Source of the DNA: Phlebopus portentosus | Taxonomy: Eukaryota > Basidiomycota > Agaricomycetes > Boletales > Boletinellaceae | Reading direction: 5' to 3' | DNA: 64,000 bases | Assembly (NCBI GenBank): GCA_037892935.1 | Contig: JAYXKI010000002.1 | Span: 2,232,001-2,296,000, forward strand | In this document: piece after piece, positions 1 to 12,383 of the stretch | Numbering within the stretch: the stretch's first letter is position 1 | How the letters are laid out: every line of letters begins with the position of its first letter | Program-made: the position numbers and the translations under genes | Notes under the pieces: model-generated | Told to the model about the DNA's origin: nothing | What the model saw: the letters and a program-made list of their open reading frames with translations, nothing else | The model's database searches: none

Positions 1-2095
1 AGAGCTTGTTTATAAATTACTTGCAAGTATGCCTCGCGAACAGATCGCGCGCGTCCATAGGGCGATCGCGCCGTCCGTCCAAGTGGACATCGTCGGTGTG
101 AGCAAATCTCCACTCGTTCATTTTGCATGCATTTACTGACATTATGATTGGCTTTCCATTCGCTCTGACAGTCGCTACCATCAGAACTAGCATTGTACAT
201 TTTCAGTTTCCTGCCTTGGCAAACTCTATTAAGCGCGGCGCTTGTAAGTCGGCGGTGGCGTACAATAGCGGATGACAATTCTTTGTGGAAGGAACTGTGC
301 GCGCAGAAAGGATGGGCATGGCGGTGGCCGCGGGTGCCGCACGATCCGGTCCCACTTTTCTCCGTCGCTGCGAATAGTGACGGAGATGAGGAGTTCGACG
401 ACGAAGGCGTGGGCGAGGATGAAGACTCCGACGGTTCAGGCTCAGGCTCGGATCATGCATACGGACATCTTGTCAATGCGCATAATAGGAGCGGGAGCGG
501 CGTTTCCCTTCCGGGTCCTAGTAGTGTCCCTTGCAGCAGCAGCAGCAGCAGCAGACGGTAGTGTACCATGGACAGCACCATCCGCATGTCTTTGGTTTGC
601 CTGCGACGCCGCGGATTAATCCGCCTTCGCGCTCGAAAAGCTCGCGCAAGCCGAGGCGATGGCGAACCTCGCCTCCACCAGTTGCTTTCAAGAATAGTAG
701 TAGCAATGCGCGGTCTCGGCCGTCTGCAATTAGACACTCTGCTCCGTCTGTCTTGCCTGTAGCTGAACCGCCGAGGCCGAATTACAAACTCTTGCACCAG
801 ACACGTATTCTGTTGAAGAATCGGTTGGTTCATGGATCGTTCCGGTTCTCGACCTTACAGACTCGGGGGACGCCAAACGCACATACTTCTATAATCTACT
901 GCCTGCAGTTGTATACCTACGAGGATGACGGTCGCCAGGTCCTCTTCACCGGCAGTAAAGACCAGACGGTGTGCGAATGGAACTTGGGCACTGGAAGCGT
1001 TGAGCGCGTATTTGAAGGCGCGCACGACGGAAGCATCCTCAGCTTGTGTGCTTACGGAAACTACCTCGCGACTGCGGGGAGCGATTTACGAGTGTGCCTC
1101 TGGGATCTCCGGGATGGGTCGCTCGTGAAAACGATAACTGATCATCACGACAGTGTACTTTGCGTGCGCTTCGATGCGAAACATTTGGTCTCGTGCTCAA
1201 AAGATAGGACTGTTAGACTCTATCATTTCAGGAACACGACCAGTGCGAAGCAACAACGACAATCACCGTTGAGCGAAGGTGTTATTCTTGGCACCCATCG
1301 TGCGGCTGTGAATGCCGTCGCGCTTTCCGGTCCGCTCGTCGTTTCTGCATCGGGGGACAAGTCGCTGCGCGTATGGGACGCGGACACCGGTGCCCTGCTT
1401 CGTACATTTGAGGGACATCACTCCCGCGGGATCGCTGCAATCGATGTCATGCCTCCGCTCGTGCTCTCTGGTTCGTCTGATAAACACATCCGTCTCTTCG
1501 ACATCGAGAAGCGACGCGGATGGAGCACTGCACTGGAGTTCCACGATCCCCTGCCTTCGCACGGTGGTGCTGAATTTGCAGTCTGCCAGGCCTGTGGAGG
1601 TACAGTGGGTGACAATGCTTCCGCCACGGGTCTGGAGAGACGATGCATGCAGAGCCGACGCGCGAGCAGTGTTGTGAGCGAGATGCATACCGATCTCGTG
1701 CGGAGCGTCGCGCTTGGACCCGATTTCGTTCTGAGCGGGAGCTACGATCAATCTATCAAAGTAAGTGTTTCTTTCTTTCTTTCTTTTTTTTTACCCTCAC
1801 TTTCTTTCTTTTTTCTGATTGATCGATGTTACTGATGATTGACTTTGTTGTGATCTTTGCACCGCAGGTTTGGGATCGCGAGACGGGCGCCTTACTTGCT
1901 GATCTGAGTGGGAGGCATGAAGGACGCGTCTTTTGCGTTGGGTTTGATTGCACGAAGATTGTTTCGTGTGGTGAGGATCAGGTAAGGATCTTTCGCCAGT
2001 GGTGCTGTCTTTGATACTGATGATTTGGTCGGTTGTAGAAAATCTGTATATGGGACATGTCGTACGGGATTGACACATCCTTCATTCAGTTGTAA
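1..2095 (+). CDS. F-box/WD40-repeat protein, SCF substrate receptor (5' truncated by window)
   Basis: Probably the substrate-recognition subunit of an SCF E3 ubiquitin ligase. Exons read as 2-97, 172-471, 537-1760, 1868-1981 and 2039-2095, and all phases close; the true start lies left of the window. The exon at 172 opens with SLPSELALYIFSFLPW, a classic F-box, followed by LVSRRW and SLWKELC. A low-complexity acidic/Ser/Gln linker follows, with a CAG-coded Gln run near 537. Then come about seven WD40 blades, with repeated GS.D..V..WD-type motifs such as FTGSKDQTVCEWN, ASGDKSLRVWD, LSGSYDQSIK and ICIWDMS. Overall order resembles beta-TrCP/Cdc4-type receptors, but the exact orthologue is not clear. 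The intron at 472-536 has a weak GTCAAT donor; it is accepted because it keeps phase and joins the F-box exon to the WD40 exon. Confidence 0.85.
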
Positions 2096-2588
2096 TATTG
2101 TGCTTCATTGACATTTCTTATGTATGACTTTTCATTGGAGAAGTAGAACGATTGGGACTAGATAAGCAATTGTAAAATAAGCATGGATTTGTTCTTTCGT
2201 TGCCTTTTTGTAGTCAACCAACCTTTAAACTCTGAGTTTGTCCCGACTCGTGTCAAACATGGACCCACAAGCCAAGGTAACGATTCGATTTATCTCTTTA
2301 CATGGCAACGCGAATCATGTTCCCACGCTCGCTTCCGAGCTTCCCGAATGAATCCAGTCAACCAACTTTACTCACAAATTTTGAGTACTTTATCCGCCTT
2401 GAGCTCGTTCCGCTCTCTTCCTTCCTTCGTCGCTCGTCCTTCTCTTCCTCCGCGTTGTGCGCCCCCCTGGTCGCTGTGAGAATAAGGGCTGAGCTGCAAC
2501 CGTTCACGGCGCAGCAGGCTTGTTGAGTATCTACGACGAGAACGTTGTGTTGAGTTTTTTTCTTGCCTTACCTGATGCATCGCGTTGG
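2096..2588. other. Intergenic region and promoter/5'UTR of the CCCH-AAA+ gene
   Basis: No convincing coding exon. It contains an ATG at 2259 followed by MDPQAK and a GTAACG donor-like site, which could be a short upstream ORF or a 5'UTR exon. The main start at 2589 was preferred because its exon splices in phase into the CCCH zinc finger. Confidence 0.4.
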
Positions 2589-5500
2589 ATGGCTGCGCCC
2601 CCGCCTTATTGGAAGAAGAAAAGTAAGTCGGATTCTTCAATATTGAAGGAAGGCGTGGCTCCTTGACGAAATCTCTTGCTAGCCCGGCCATGTCCGTTCT
2701 ACTCCCAAGGCCGCTGTCTCTTCTCCGATTCGTGCAACTTTGTGCATAGCGTGAAGGTTACGCATGAGGTTTCTCCTCCTGCTGCCGCTGGTGCAACGGG
2801 TGTAGAGGGCAACGATGTGATCCGGGATATTGGGAAAGACGAGAAGCGTTGGGTTGCTGAGGAGGTGACGATGCAAACGCCTGTAGCGTTGCGGAGCTCA
2901 CTCAGCCGAACTCCGTCGGAGAAGAGGCGGCGCGTGGTTTTGATGTCGCCTCCTCGATCCCCGCGGATGTCGGGACTGTTGAGCGCTCTTGAGCCGCTTA
3001 TTGGACCTGATGTTGAGGAGGTCGAGGTTACGGATGAGGAGGACGAAGGAGAGGACGAAGAGGAGGGGCATGTGGAGACGCATGCGAAGCACGATGAAAC
3101 AACTGGTGAATCGGCGCTGGAGCTCGTGACGGAGTTGTCCTCTTCACTGTCAACGTCAGCTCAGCCTTCAAGGGAGTCTACTTCACTGGCTTATTGTCTG
3201 GATTCTCCGGCTTTGACTCCCCCTTCTGAAGAACGGGATAATCACGCCCTCCCTTCGGGCAACCTCGAGACTCTGTCTACACCATCAGCATCTAATCCTC
3301 ATCCTCCTGATGACAACGCGCTCGCACAGGCCGATGTGGATTTAGCACTCTCCCTGAGTACTCTGCCAGCTCCTTCATCTTCTTCCCCACAACGCGCTAC
3401 TCTTCGCTCACGCGTCCCGTCGCCAATCATCACACAGCATCTTGATCGCACTGACCCGACCGCTACCACCACACTCATCTTGGATGACAACACGCTCGAA
3501 GTTTATTCCCATTCGCACCATCAAGATCATCACAATCACCACCACAGCCGATATCAGCACCTCAATCACACTCAGCATACTCACAATCACACTAGCGCTA
3601 GTACTGACGATCCTTTGACCCCGTCGCGTGGATCGCGACGACATTCAACGTTCGAGTTGCTCACTTCGCCATTTACCTCCCCTGCGCAGCGACTATTATC
3701 TTTATCGCCTCTATCACCCAAGTTATTCCCCGCGGTCGACCCGAATTCTCCCGTGTTCAGCCATGGTGCCTTTGCTCAGCACCAACACCAAGCCCAAGGA
3801 AATGAGATAGATTTGAAAAGACCATATGCGGATGACGATGTGGATTCCCTCGAGACGCTTGAGACATCGGAATCGTTGGAATCGTTGAATGCCGAGAGCA
3901 CTCGAGTCAGTTCGAGCTCTTCGTCCCCCAGACATGCATTCGGATCTGACGAGACCTCGATCACGATTGATTCGTACGACCCTTTGCCAGATGAGAAAAG
4001 GGAAGTTGAGGATCAAGATATTGGATCGCCTCATGAGACTGAGAGACCTTCCTCTGAGTACTTCCGGACACCGAGGAACCGACCGAGTACCGATGAGATG
4101 CAATGTCTTCCTCCCACGCCGCCTTCCGTGATGGATGTTAGTTCCAGGACGGAGAAGGAGACGGAGAAACACCTAACGCGTGTTGAGGTGTTTGATGTTG
4201 ATACTGCAACGGCGTCCGCGCAGCATGAGTCTTCGAAGTCTGGGCCTATACCTTCGTCTCTTGCAGATGAGGTACTGAACGAATCTCGCTTATCCCAAGG
4301 CAATCTGGTGCATTCCGAGGAGGCTCTATTACGTTCACCCAAGGCAGCGTATCATGGGGAGGCGGACGTCAGGGAGCAACTTCATATGGAACAAGGCATA
4401 TCAACTCGCTCCGCGCACTCTGAGCATGATACTGAACAGGAACTCCTTTCAATCCCATCCCCTAGGATGGATTGCGCTTCTGATGAGTTGGAAAGAGACG
4501 TTGCGGATCGTTCCTCCGATAGCAGACGTAATTCTCCAGCCACTGCGCATTCGGAGATCGTTGCGAATCAACCATCTGACGAAACTCAATCTTACGCCAG
4601 AGGAAGCGAATCTCCCGAGCAGACTCTGGTGTATCATGAAAATGAAGAATTCAAGCAATGTTCGCCCCAGACAAAGGAGGAAGAGTCAACTCCCATGTTG
4701 GACGACACATCACGAGCAGACCCAATTCATCCTGCAGCAACGGCGCAAAGGACTTCTATTCATCTCGCTCCCATAGCCACGACTGGAACTCGCAGCAATT
4801 CTCTTGAATCTCCGGCAACTCTTTCTTTTGGTCCATCCCCTGTGACACCAGACTCCGTCTTTGCGCATGCGCGAGAAAGGGTGGTCGAACCAGAAGAAGA
4901 TGAGAACAGGTCCGTGCACGAGACTATTCTGCAACGCCGAGCAAAGCATACGAGTGGGAGTCCCAAGCGTTTGGCTGTTGTGTCGTTAACATCACCAACA
5001 AAAGAGCTTCGAGGATCGTTCTTCCCTGCGTCTCTCGAGAGGACAGTCCGACCTTCGCCTTCTCCGTTGTATGAGGATTCGCAACATTCGGCCTCTGATT
5101 CGGTTGCTTCGTCTTCTGTTGTTTCGAGTCCACGCCCGTCTTGGGCGGAATTGCAGAAACGGTCTGGTGTTTCCAGCAAGGTTCCCTTCGGCTTCCGACA
5201 ATCTCTTCTTGTGGTAAGTTCCAAATGGCATTGACGAATTTAAGTACCAGAGTTTCTGATGTAATATCTATTAGGGCCAGGAGGAATCCTCGTCACTAGC
5301 TCGGAAACTGTCTTCTCAGTTTTCCTACGACAGCTCGACTTTTCGGGCTGGCTCGACATCGAGCTTAAGTCCAACTTCCACATTTTATGCGAGACGGGCC
5401 TCCCGAGTTGACATGCTTTCAGGCCGCGCACGCTCTGTTTCTCCAGCGCTCAACGCAACCGGACCATCTTCATATCGTCATAGCGTAGCTTCTCACTCCA

Positions 5501-7994
5501 ATTCAGCTCCTTCTCTTCAAGGTGGACCTTCTACTGCGATGCCGCGTTCTGCTTCAGAGGCGGAATTCTTTTCAGACCGCACGCGTTCTGCTTCTCCTAT
5601 TCAGAACGGAGAGCCTGGTCCTTCTTTATCGGCTCGACGAGCATCATGGATGAAGCCTCTTCGACTTGTGAGTGTCAAGTAAATGAAGTATACGATGAGA
5701 TTATAATTGATGCTGATGGGCTTTGCAGTCACAAGTATATAGTTCTGCCAGCTCGGATTCTCGATGCTCTTCCTCTCTTTCCCAAAACGATCGTCTTTCG
5801 ACTAGTGAGCTACCATGGTTGACATCATTTGTGCTTTACATCAGCTAATTTATATTGTATCGCAGCTTCCGTTCATTTATCGCAATCTCATGTACGAAAT
5901 ATATCACTAGGAGCAGTTGTACAAAACACACAGGTTTGCCTTTTACTTTCACGCCACTCATCTAAGAGCGCATATCTGACGTATCCCTAGCCTTCGCCCT
6001 CTAGATCTTCCTCAATTTCTGCATATCTCAACGACTCGTCTATACCCACTAGTAACGATCTCACTATAGTTCCCGGTGGGGAGTCCAGGATGCCTTCCAT
6101 GGAATCCGTCTTAGCTAGTTGTACTGCTGCTGTTCCCATTGACAGGCAAGAAGCCGCCCATCAACATTCCCAATCGACAGAAACAGTTGGTCAGGAAACT
6201 GGATCTACCCTTGATCTCTTAAGTCCACTTTCCGGATCTATGCGTGGGCTCAACTTTGAGGAACTTTCGCGTTACCAATGGCCCGACCCCAGTCACGATT
6301 CTGTGAATGGAGACGTTACGCTGACCGAAGATATTCCTCCCAACCAACCGGGACCGTCGACTTCATACCAGAACACAGATATACCACCTACCCCTACGAT
6401 ACCTGCTGCTGCGCATGCTGCCGTACCCGCGCCGTGCCATGCGATCGCTACCCCTCGCCCGACACTCATGTTCGCCATTGCCAGCGATAACCCCGCAGAG
6501 GTCGAGCGCGTTCTTGCTAGTGGTGAAGCCCGCCCGAACGATGTCATCGGGCCGCAGTCTGCGCTCGAGTTTGCACTTACGAATGATGCACTGGTCAACA
6601 AGACAGAGATCGTCAAGACCCTGTTGGCATTCGGTGCGGACGTTTCGACCCTATCTCCTGATTTACGAAATGTGCATGATCAGCGCGGGCACGAACCTTC
6701 AGATGGAAGGGAGGAGGATGACGTCCTTACTCATTTGCCTTCTGAGCGGTCTAGCGATACCCTCAGCAAGCGGAAGAAGCGCGAGAGTGCGTTGAATCCT
6801 GCAATGAAGTATTATCTCAATCGCGCTACTGCTGGACCTCAAGCTGCACAGCCGAGCGCAGCCTTGAGAAGATCGGATTTCCGATCGTTAGCACGAATGC
6901 GATTCGACTTTATTGGACAGGACCGTGCTCTTGAACATCTTTATTGGGTGCTTGGGATGCATTCTCAACAGCCGATCGGCACACCCCTGGTTGTCCTTTG
7001 CTGTGGACCCTGCGGACATGGGAAGAGTCTATTGGCTAGAAAGTGTACGTTTCCTGTACTTCGTGCGACGGTCCGGCGAAATGTTTACCTGCTTTTATAG
7101 TCGGCAGCTTGCTTAATGTGCCGACACATACGGTCAACATGACAGTCTTGAAGACATCTCATGATCTTTGGCAATGCCCTTCCATGAGTCCCTATGACGT
7201 GAGTGAAATTTGTTCCTCCAATCTGTACCCCATATCTGAACTTTTACCCCCAGCCGCCCTCGGAACGAACATTGGCTGAGTTTTTGGAAGAGAACGCGGG
7301 AAAGCGTTGTGTTGTTGTTCTTGATGTGAGCATTCGCATCGAACTCGTCCTGTTCCGCCAGTTGCTGATTATCTTTTAGGAAATCGACAAGAACGAGGAC
7401 GAACGAACACTGTGGTCTCTTCTCTCTCCATGGGAGCTAGGTAGGCCGCATTCACCTTAAATGAACTAAGACGACTTTGACTAAGTAACGCACAAGGTCG
7501 ATGTTCTATTGACTCAGGACGAAGACATATTGATGTGCGCAATGTCATCTGGCTAGGAACTTCGAACATTGGGCAGAACCTTGTGTTCGAGCACCACACC
7601 GCGCGAGTCGAGCCAGATGCAGTTATGTCAAAGGCGGAATATCGCGACCTCATGAATTCTCTCCGGCCGCTTGTTACGGAAAAACTTGGAGTAAGCGATC
7701 TCTCTTGCTAAAAAAGACAGAGAAATAAATCTGACTCTTTGGTATCTCGCATTTCAATAGACTTCATTGATGTCTCGCGTAACCGCTGTACTTCCCTTCG
7801 TGCCATTTACTCCTGAAGAAAAGCTCGCCATTGCGTCCGAGGCTATCCTCGCTCTTGGTGGGGAAGAAGCTTCTGAACTTACTCCAGAGGACTTTGAACA
7901 TCTTGCGCTGCGATGCGTGTCGGAATACGTTAAATCGGACGGTGCTCGCTCGTTATACCGAAGTGTATCTACTCACCTTATGGAAACATTATAA
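2589..7994 (+). CDS. CCCH zinc finger / ankyrin-like / ClpB-type AAA+ ATPase fusion protein (1604 aa)
   Basis: Eleven exons: 2589-2622, 2683-5213, 5275-5667, 5729-5804, 5866-5933, 5991-7044, 7101-7198, 7254-7325, 7380-7440, 7497-7690, 7761-7994; all phases close. N-terminus: a CCCH zinc finger, KTRPCPFYSQGRC..C..H, about residues 12-34, usually RNA binding. Then over 1100 residues of Ser/Pro/acidic disordered sequence with a His-rich patch. About residues 1190-1257 form two ankyrin-like repeats (LMFAIASDNPAEVERVL, VKTLLAFGADVS). The C-terminus is an AAA+ module of the ClpB D2/Skd3 type: Walker A GPCGHGKS, Walker B CVVVLDEID, the SGRRHIDVRN segment, sensor-1 WLGTSN and a sensor-2-like GARSLYR. 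The ankyrin-then-AAA+ order recalls metazoan CLPB/Skd3. Substrate and location cannot be inferred; no mitochondrial presequence is visible. An energy-dependent remodeller tethered to RNA is an inference only. Confidence 0.85.
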
Positions 7995-9728
7995 TTGTAT
8001 AGTCGCCTAAGTAACTTAGCAGATTTAAAGGAAACTTCAAATGCAATGTCTTCTTTGCTTTGATCTTTGTCATCTCTCTAAGACAGTTTGCGGAAGACTT
8101 ACTGTGCTTAATGCATAGTTTGTAAATAGAGCCGCAACTCAATCGCATTCATTGAAGTAGATGTATTGTGCGCACACATACATGTCCAATATAAAGGTTT
8201 GGAGGGACGCGCGAAATTCATGGATTGAGAAAGGAAGTCTAATCCAGTCCAATATTTGTGCATCGTGAGCTTTACTTTGAATCGCTAGTAGAAAATTGAA
8301 TGATCTATAGAGTCTGAGACTCGATGATTTGCTAACTTACGTCATCTTTTCCTGTAGCATGCGCGTAATTAAATGATTGCCCATCAAGCTCTAAATATCA
8401 ATCCGGACCTGGACGCGAAGAAAAATGTACTACGATTCCTTCAGTCTTCCTATATGGCAACGGGATACTTGATGAAATCTCGAGCTCTGTAAACCTCTCG
8501 GTGCTACCTACTCATTTATGATCATCTCAAGGCTATTAGAAACAAGAAAGCTGCAAAATGTGCTTATGTAACGCACATTTGAATCTGAACAAAAAAATTA
8601 TGGTTCTTCATTCTGTCCAGTATAAGGACATAGGACCGTTAAAACGTAAAGTAGTTGACTCCGATATCATCACCCATATCTGAATGTCTACAACACTCGC
8701 CGCTCGTTCATCGCCAACTCCAGTACAGCAATCATTCAATCCATTGGTTGACAACTTGAAGTATTTCATCTTCTGAGGCCACTTCTCCACCCTGAGATTG
8801 GCTGGACTAACAGGCCCGTTCCTATTCTGTATTTTAGCAATGCGACTTCTAGTAAGTGAGTCATGAGATTGCTTCCTCCTTTGATCTCTGGTGATCTGTA
8901 TCTACCGGCTGTCCATCTCTGTCTGTAGAAATTTCTCCGATCGGAACCAATGGTATCCTGGATAGCATATTGCACGTGCATACACCATCTTTTGACACGA
9001 AGGAGTGGCCGATGAGGCGCATGCTTTGTCTGACGAGTCAGACGTGTACTGCCCGGTTCAATAGATTCAGGCTACGGTCTGGAGTAACCACTGGTACTGA
9101 ACTGAGACTCTGATGCTATGCCCAGACCCCCCGAGTCGGTCTACTCAGCCAAAGCTAAGAATAGATCTCCAATTGCTGGCAAGGGAAGAGGACAATGTCT
9201 CAGAAAGCGGATTGATTTTCTTTTTGTAGGATGAGCTTCATGGTCTGGTCTGTCAATTCAACCAAGTAGAAAGAAATATTCTTGCTTTCTCACAAGCGAC
9301 CCAAACAAGACTATCTAATCTAGAGAAGCGAAGTCAGATCTAAGACCCGTGCCTATTCCGCATCTTGCAGCGATCCTGACTCAATAATGACGTATGCCAT
9401 GACTATTACGATGCTGGTGAGACACGCACGTGTCGGACTAATCGTCCAGACCCAGGTGGTCGACAAAGTTGAAGGTAAGAAAAATAGCTTGTACATGAAA
9501 TTAGGCAGAATATTTTTTTTTTCATCTTTCGGCTTTTCTATTATTGAGCTTATTCAAAACGGTATATCCGTGAAATAGAATGGAAGGACGCAGAAAAAGT
9601 TACACATATTGTTCTTCGAAGATCAGTACTAGTTATATGTCAAAGGGAATCAGATTGTGAGCGATATCGGAGAGCGATAACATAACAATAAGCGGGGTGA
9701 ATATTTAAAATAACAAAGATGATATGGG
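7995..9728. other. Convergent intergenic region, nothing recognised
   Basis: About 1.7 kb lies between the 3' ends of the AAA+ gene (plus) and the Zn2Cys6 gene (minus). Only short ORFs of about 60-70 codons occur, without conserved motifs or splice continuity. No repeats or RNA genes were recognised. Confidence 0.5.
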
Positions 9729-11449
9729 TTATTCGTTCATTTTTTCAAATGCATCGGCGTCGAAGTATTGGGCGAAAATCTCGTCCGTGGTGTCCTTAGC
9801 CTCGTTCCCTACAATCGTGAACGACACCGGTTTGCTGGCATCAGACTCGTTCATCCCGTAAGCGGCACCCGAAAACGCCTGCATACCGTCGAGGAAGCTC
9901 TGCTCGTTTGAATGCATATTGTATGCGCCAGGAAAATTGAGTAGATTCATCATCTCGTCACTGAGCTTCGAAGCAACGTCATAAGACGGGGATGGTTGAT
10001 GTAGTCCTCGATCAACAGACGAAGAATGACGCGACGAGACGATTGAGAGCGAAGGCTCGCTTTCAGACGTGCCTGAAGATAAGGTTGGGTGTATCCGAGA
10101 AGATGGAGGTCTGAAGCGCTTCATGAGCAAATAGCAAGATGGAAGATAAGGAAGGACTCACAACGAATCGTTGTTGCTCTCATGCATATATTGAGGAGCA
10201 GACGAATAATTTCCGGATAAATCAAAGAATTCCGGTACTTGGTCTTTAGGCACTACCTGATCCTCGCCTTGGTTCCTGGCGAGAGCAAGATGCGCAACAG
10301 ATACAGATTTTCGGCGCTCTCGAGCTCGGATTGTGGCCCCACGGTCCCTGCCAGAAGTCTCCATTTTTGCATTTTCAACAGGGTACCAACAATCATCGAC
10401 AGCACTAAGCGGTCTGATTGGTTCGCCCATAATGCTGAGGGCGTTCAAGCCACGAGCGACCCCGCCTGGGTAAAAAGCACCTTCGTGCCAGCTCTGTCGC
10501 TTCTGCTGGTCCCTCATAACGAGGTGACTCGGAAGTGAAATCGCAGGGAATGTCGTCTGGAAAGCTGGGGCAGAGCTGGCATAATCGCGTCCGTGAAATA
10601 CAGGGGAGGACTCCCCAGACGAAGGATCAATTAGCGGCACAGGCAAAGCTGAGAGAGGTTCGCCAGTGTTGCCACCCGCATCAAACCTGGACTGACGCGG
10701 ATGCCTCGAGGCCCTCTGACGCGGGTATCTGGAGCCCATACGCATTGAAGTCCTCGGTCAGCGCAGCGCTTACAAGTTGGCTTTGTCCCGGAGCACTGAG
10801 CGATAAACGGTCAGTTGACGAGGTGAATAAATTAACCTGTTTGCCTTACTTTTGTCTTCCGATCACGACATTTCTCGCATGCTTGCGCAGTACGCTGGCG
10901 TGCACCATGATTCAAGCGACCAAATGACGTGATCTCGGCTGGTGCGCTCTTCGGCGAACCTTTGCCACTACCGCCGCCGTCGGTGCGGCGGGAGAAGGAG
11001 GTGGTCTGAGGGCGATGTTCGGAAGAGGCGGATGACGGGGACCTTGATTCTGGGAGATTGCTTGCAGAGTTCAAGCTGGTATGCATACCGTCGCCCATCG
11101 ATAGCGGGACTTGAACGTTGTGCAAATTAGTCCCGTGGTCCGAAGATGGGCCCGGAAGAGAGGATAGGTCTCCAGTTTGCTGCAACGGCTGCGAGGCGCC
11201 TTGCATTAAGAATGACAAGTCAAGAGGCGTCAATGACTGCAAGAAGGCTCGCTGTTGGAGTGGCGACGCCTGCAGCGAGCCATTGTCATTCTGACTTTGA
11301 GCGTCAATGACGCTTTGGACGTCAAAACGATGCGATTGCGCCGGGTGGGTGACGAGCTGCGATGGTGAGAGGTCCATGCCCATGCTCAATGCTTTGTGCA
11401 TGTCGCTTTCTGTAGCAAAGAGATCACGAGGAAGCGGGTGTGCTAGCAT
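9729..11449 (-). CDS. Zn2Cys6 fungal-type transcription factor (521 aa)
   Basis: Exons on the minus strand: 10850-11449, 10742-10795, 10162-10691, 9729-10110; the total is 1566 bp and in frame. The zinc cluster spans three exons, about residues 191-218: CEKCRDRKTK, then CSGTKPTCKRC, then the last Cys in RGLQC. All six cysteines are present. The finger sits in mid-protein, after about 190 residues of Ser/Gln-rich sequence, rather than at the N-terminus as in most family members. No fungal-specific transcription factor (MHR) domain is obvious in the C-terminal half, which is Ser/Pro-rich. The start at 11449 (MLAHPLPRD) was chosen over an upstream in-frame codon because a splice-acceptor-like CTGTAG lies just before it. 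It lies downstream of isovaleryl-CoA dehydrogenase on the same strand; a regulatory link is not shown. Confidence 0.85.
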
Positions 11450-12383
11450 GACCGGCAGGAAGTCAGGTATCGTCAAGCTACAGACAGAGTGCAAAGAGAG
11501 CGATGTTTGCCAAAGAAAGTGGGAGGTGTTCAACTATGATGTAGATACACCAAGCAGACTGACGCATTTAAAATGGGCCGTCTCGGCATGTTCAGATTAT
11601 GCTTGCAACTTACAAATCTTAGCTGGTCCACAAAAACCTTGTGAGGAAACAATTGTTTGAACGGATGATAAACGCTGTGTAGGTGTATCCGATCTGACGA
11701 AACAATGGATCTGACCCTGGTGACAAAAGACAAGGGAGAAGCCGAGTGTTTAGAGGTGGTCCAGTGTGGTTCCATCGCACTGAGATTGGCGTGTCTCAGG
11801 CTCTATCCGACACTGGTATCAGAACGTTTCTCGAGCCCATACAGCGTCTCGACTGCGAGTTAGCAATATTTTGTTCCGAACAAAATACAGAGACTATTGT
11901 TAAAGCAAAGACCGACGCAGACAATAACGGATGTAGTTCTGGGTTGGAAAAAAAAGCAGGAAGGTGGTCGTAGGTCCACAGTGCCACTTATGGAAAGCAT
12001 TTGCTTACCTCAGCTTATCGACGAACCCGACCCGACGATCAGGCGCACCATCATAGGAGATGAGGAGTCCCTATACGCCAGATGAAGCCTAATCATGCAA
12101 GTGAAGGATCGGGAGAAAATAAGTCCAGTAGGCTGAGCCCGCCGCATCTCATTGACACCATTACGACCAAATCCAGACCATACATTGAGAATATATGCCT
12201 AGTAATTAAATTGTTCGCAGTGATCAAGGCTGCTTACATTCTTCAGCGCAACATGCTCTCCATCCAAATGAATTGAGCGAGCGACCCGAAAGTCTCAAAG
12301 CTTCGGTCATGAGTCGGTGCCCCCGCAATTAATGTAGACATCTCATTGAGCATGGAACGCATGCGATATCTGGCCCACTGTAC
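11450..12383. other. Intergenic: promoter of the Zn2Cys6 gene and 3' end of the acyl-CoA dehydrogenase gene
   Basis: No ORF here has family motifs. It must hold the regulator's promoter and 5'UTR on the minus strand. A perfect short palindrome, TTTGTTCCGAACAAA, lies at 11871-11885; its meaning is unknown. Confidence 0.4.

Noticed and set aside
1263..1751. Long minus-strand ORF (162 codons) inside the F-box/WD40 gene
   Set aside because: It is a shadow of the WD40 exon, without motifs of its own.
4760..5224. Minus-strand ORFs of up to 154 codons inside the CCCH/AAA+ gene
   Set aside because: They overlap a clear coding exon in antisense and show only compositional bias.
10692..10741. Apparent frameshift right after the Zn2Cys6 finger
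   Set aside because: A 50-bp intron GTATGG...GTCAG keeps phase and joins RGLQC to SRFDAGGN.
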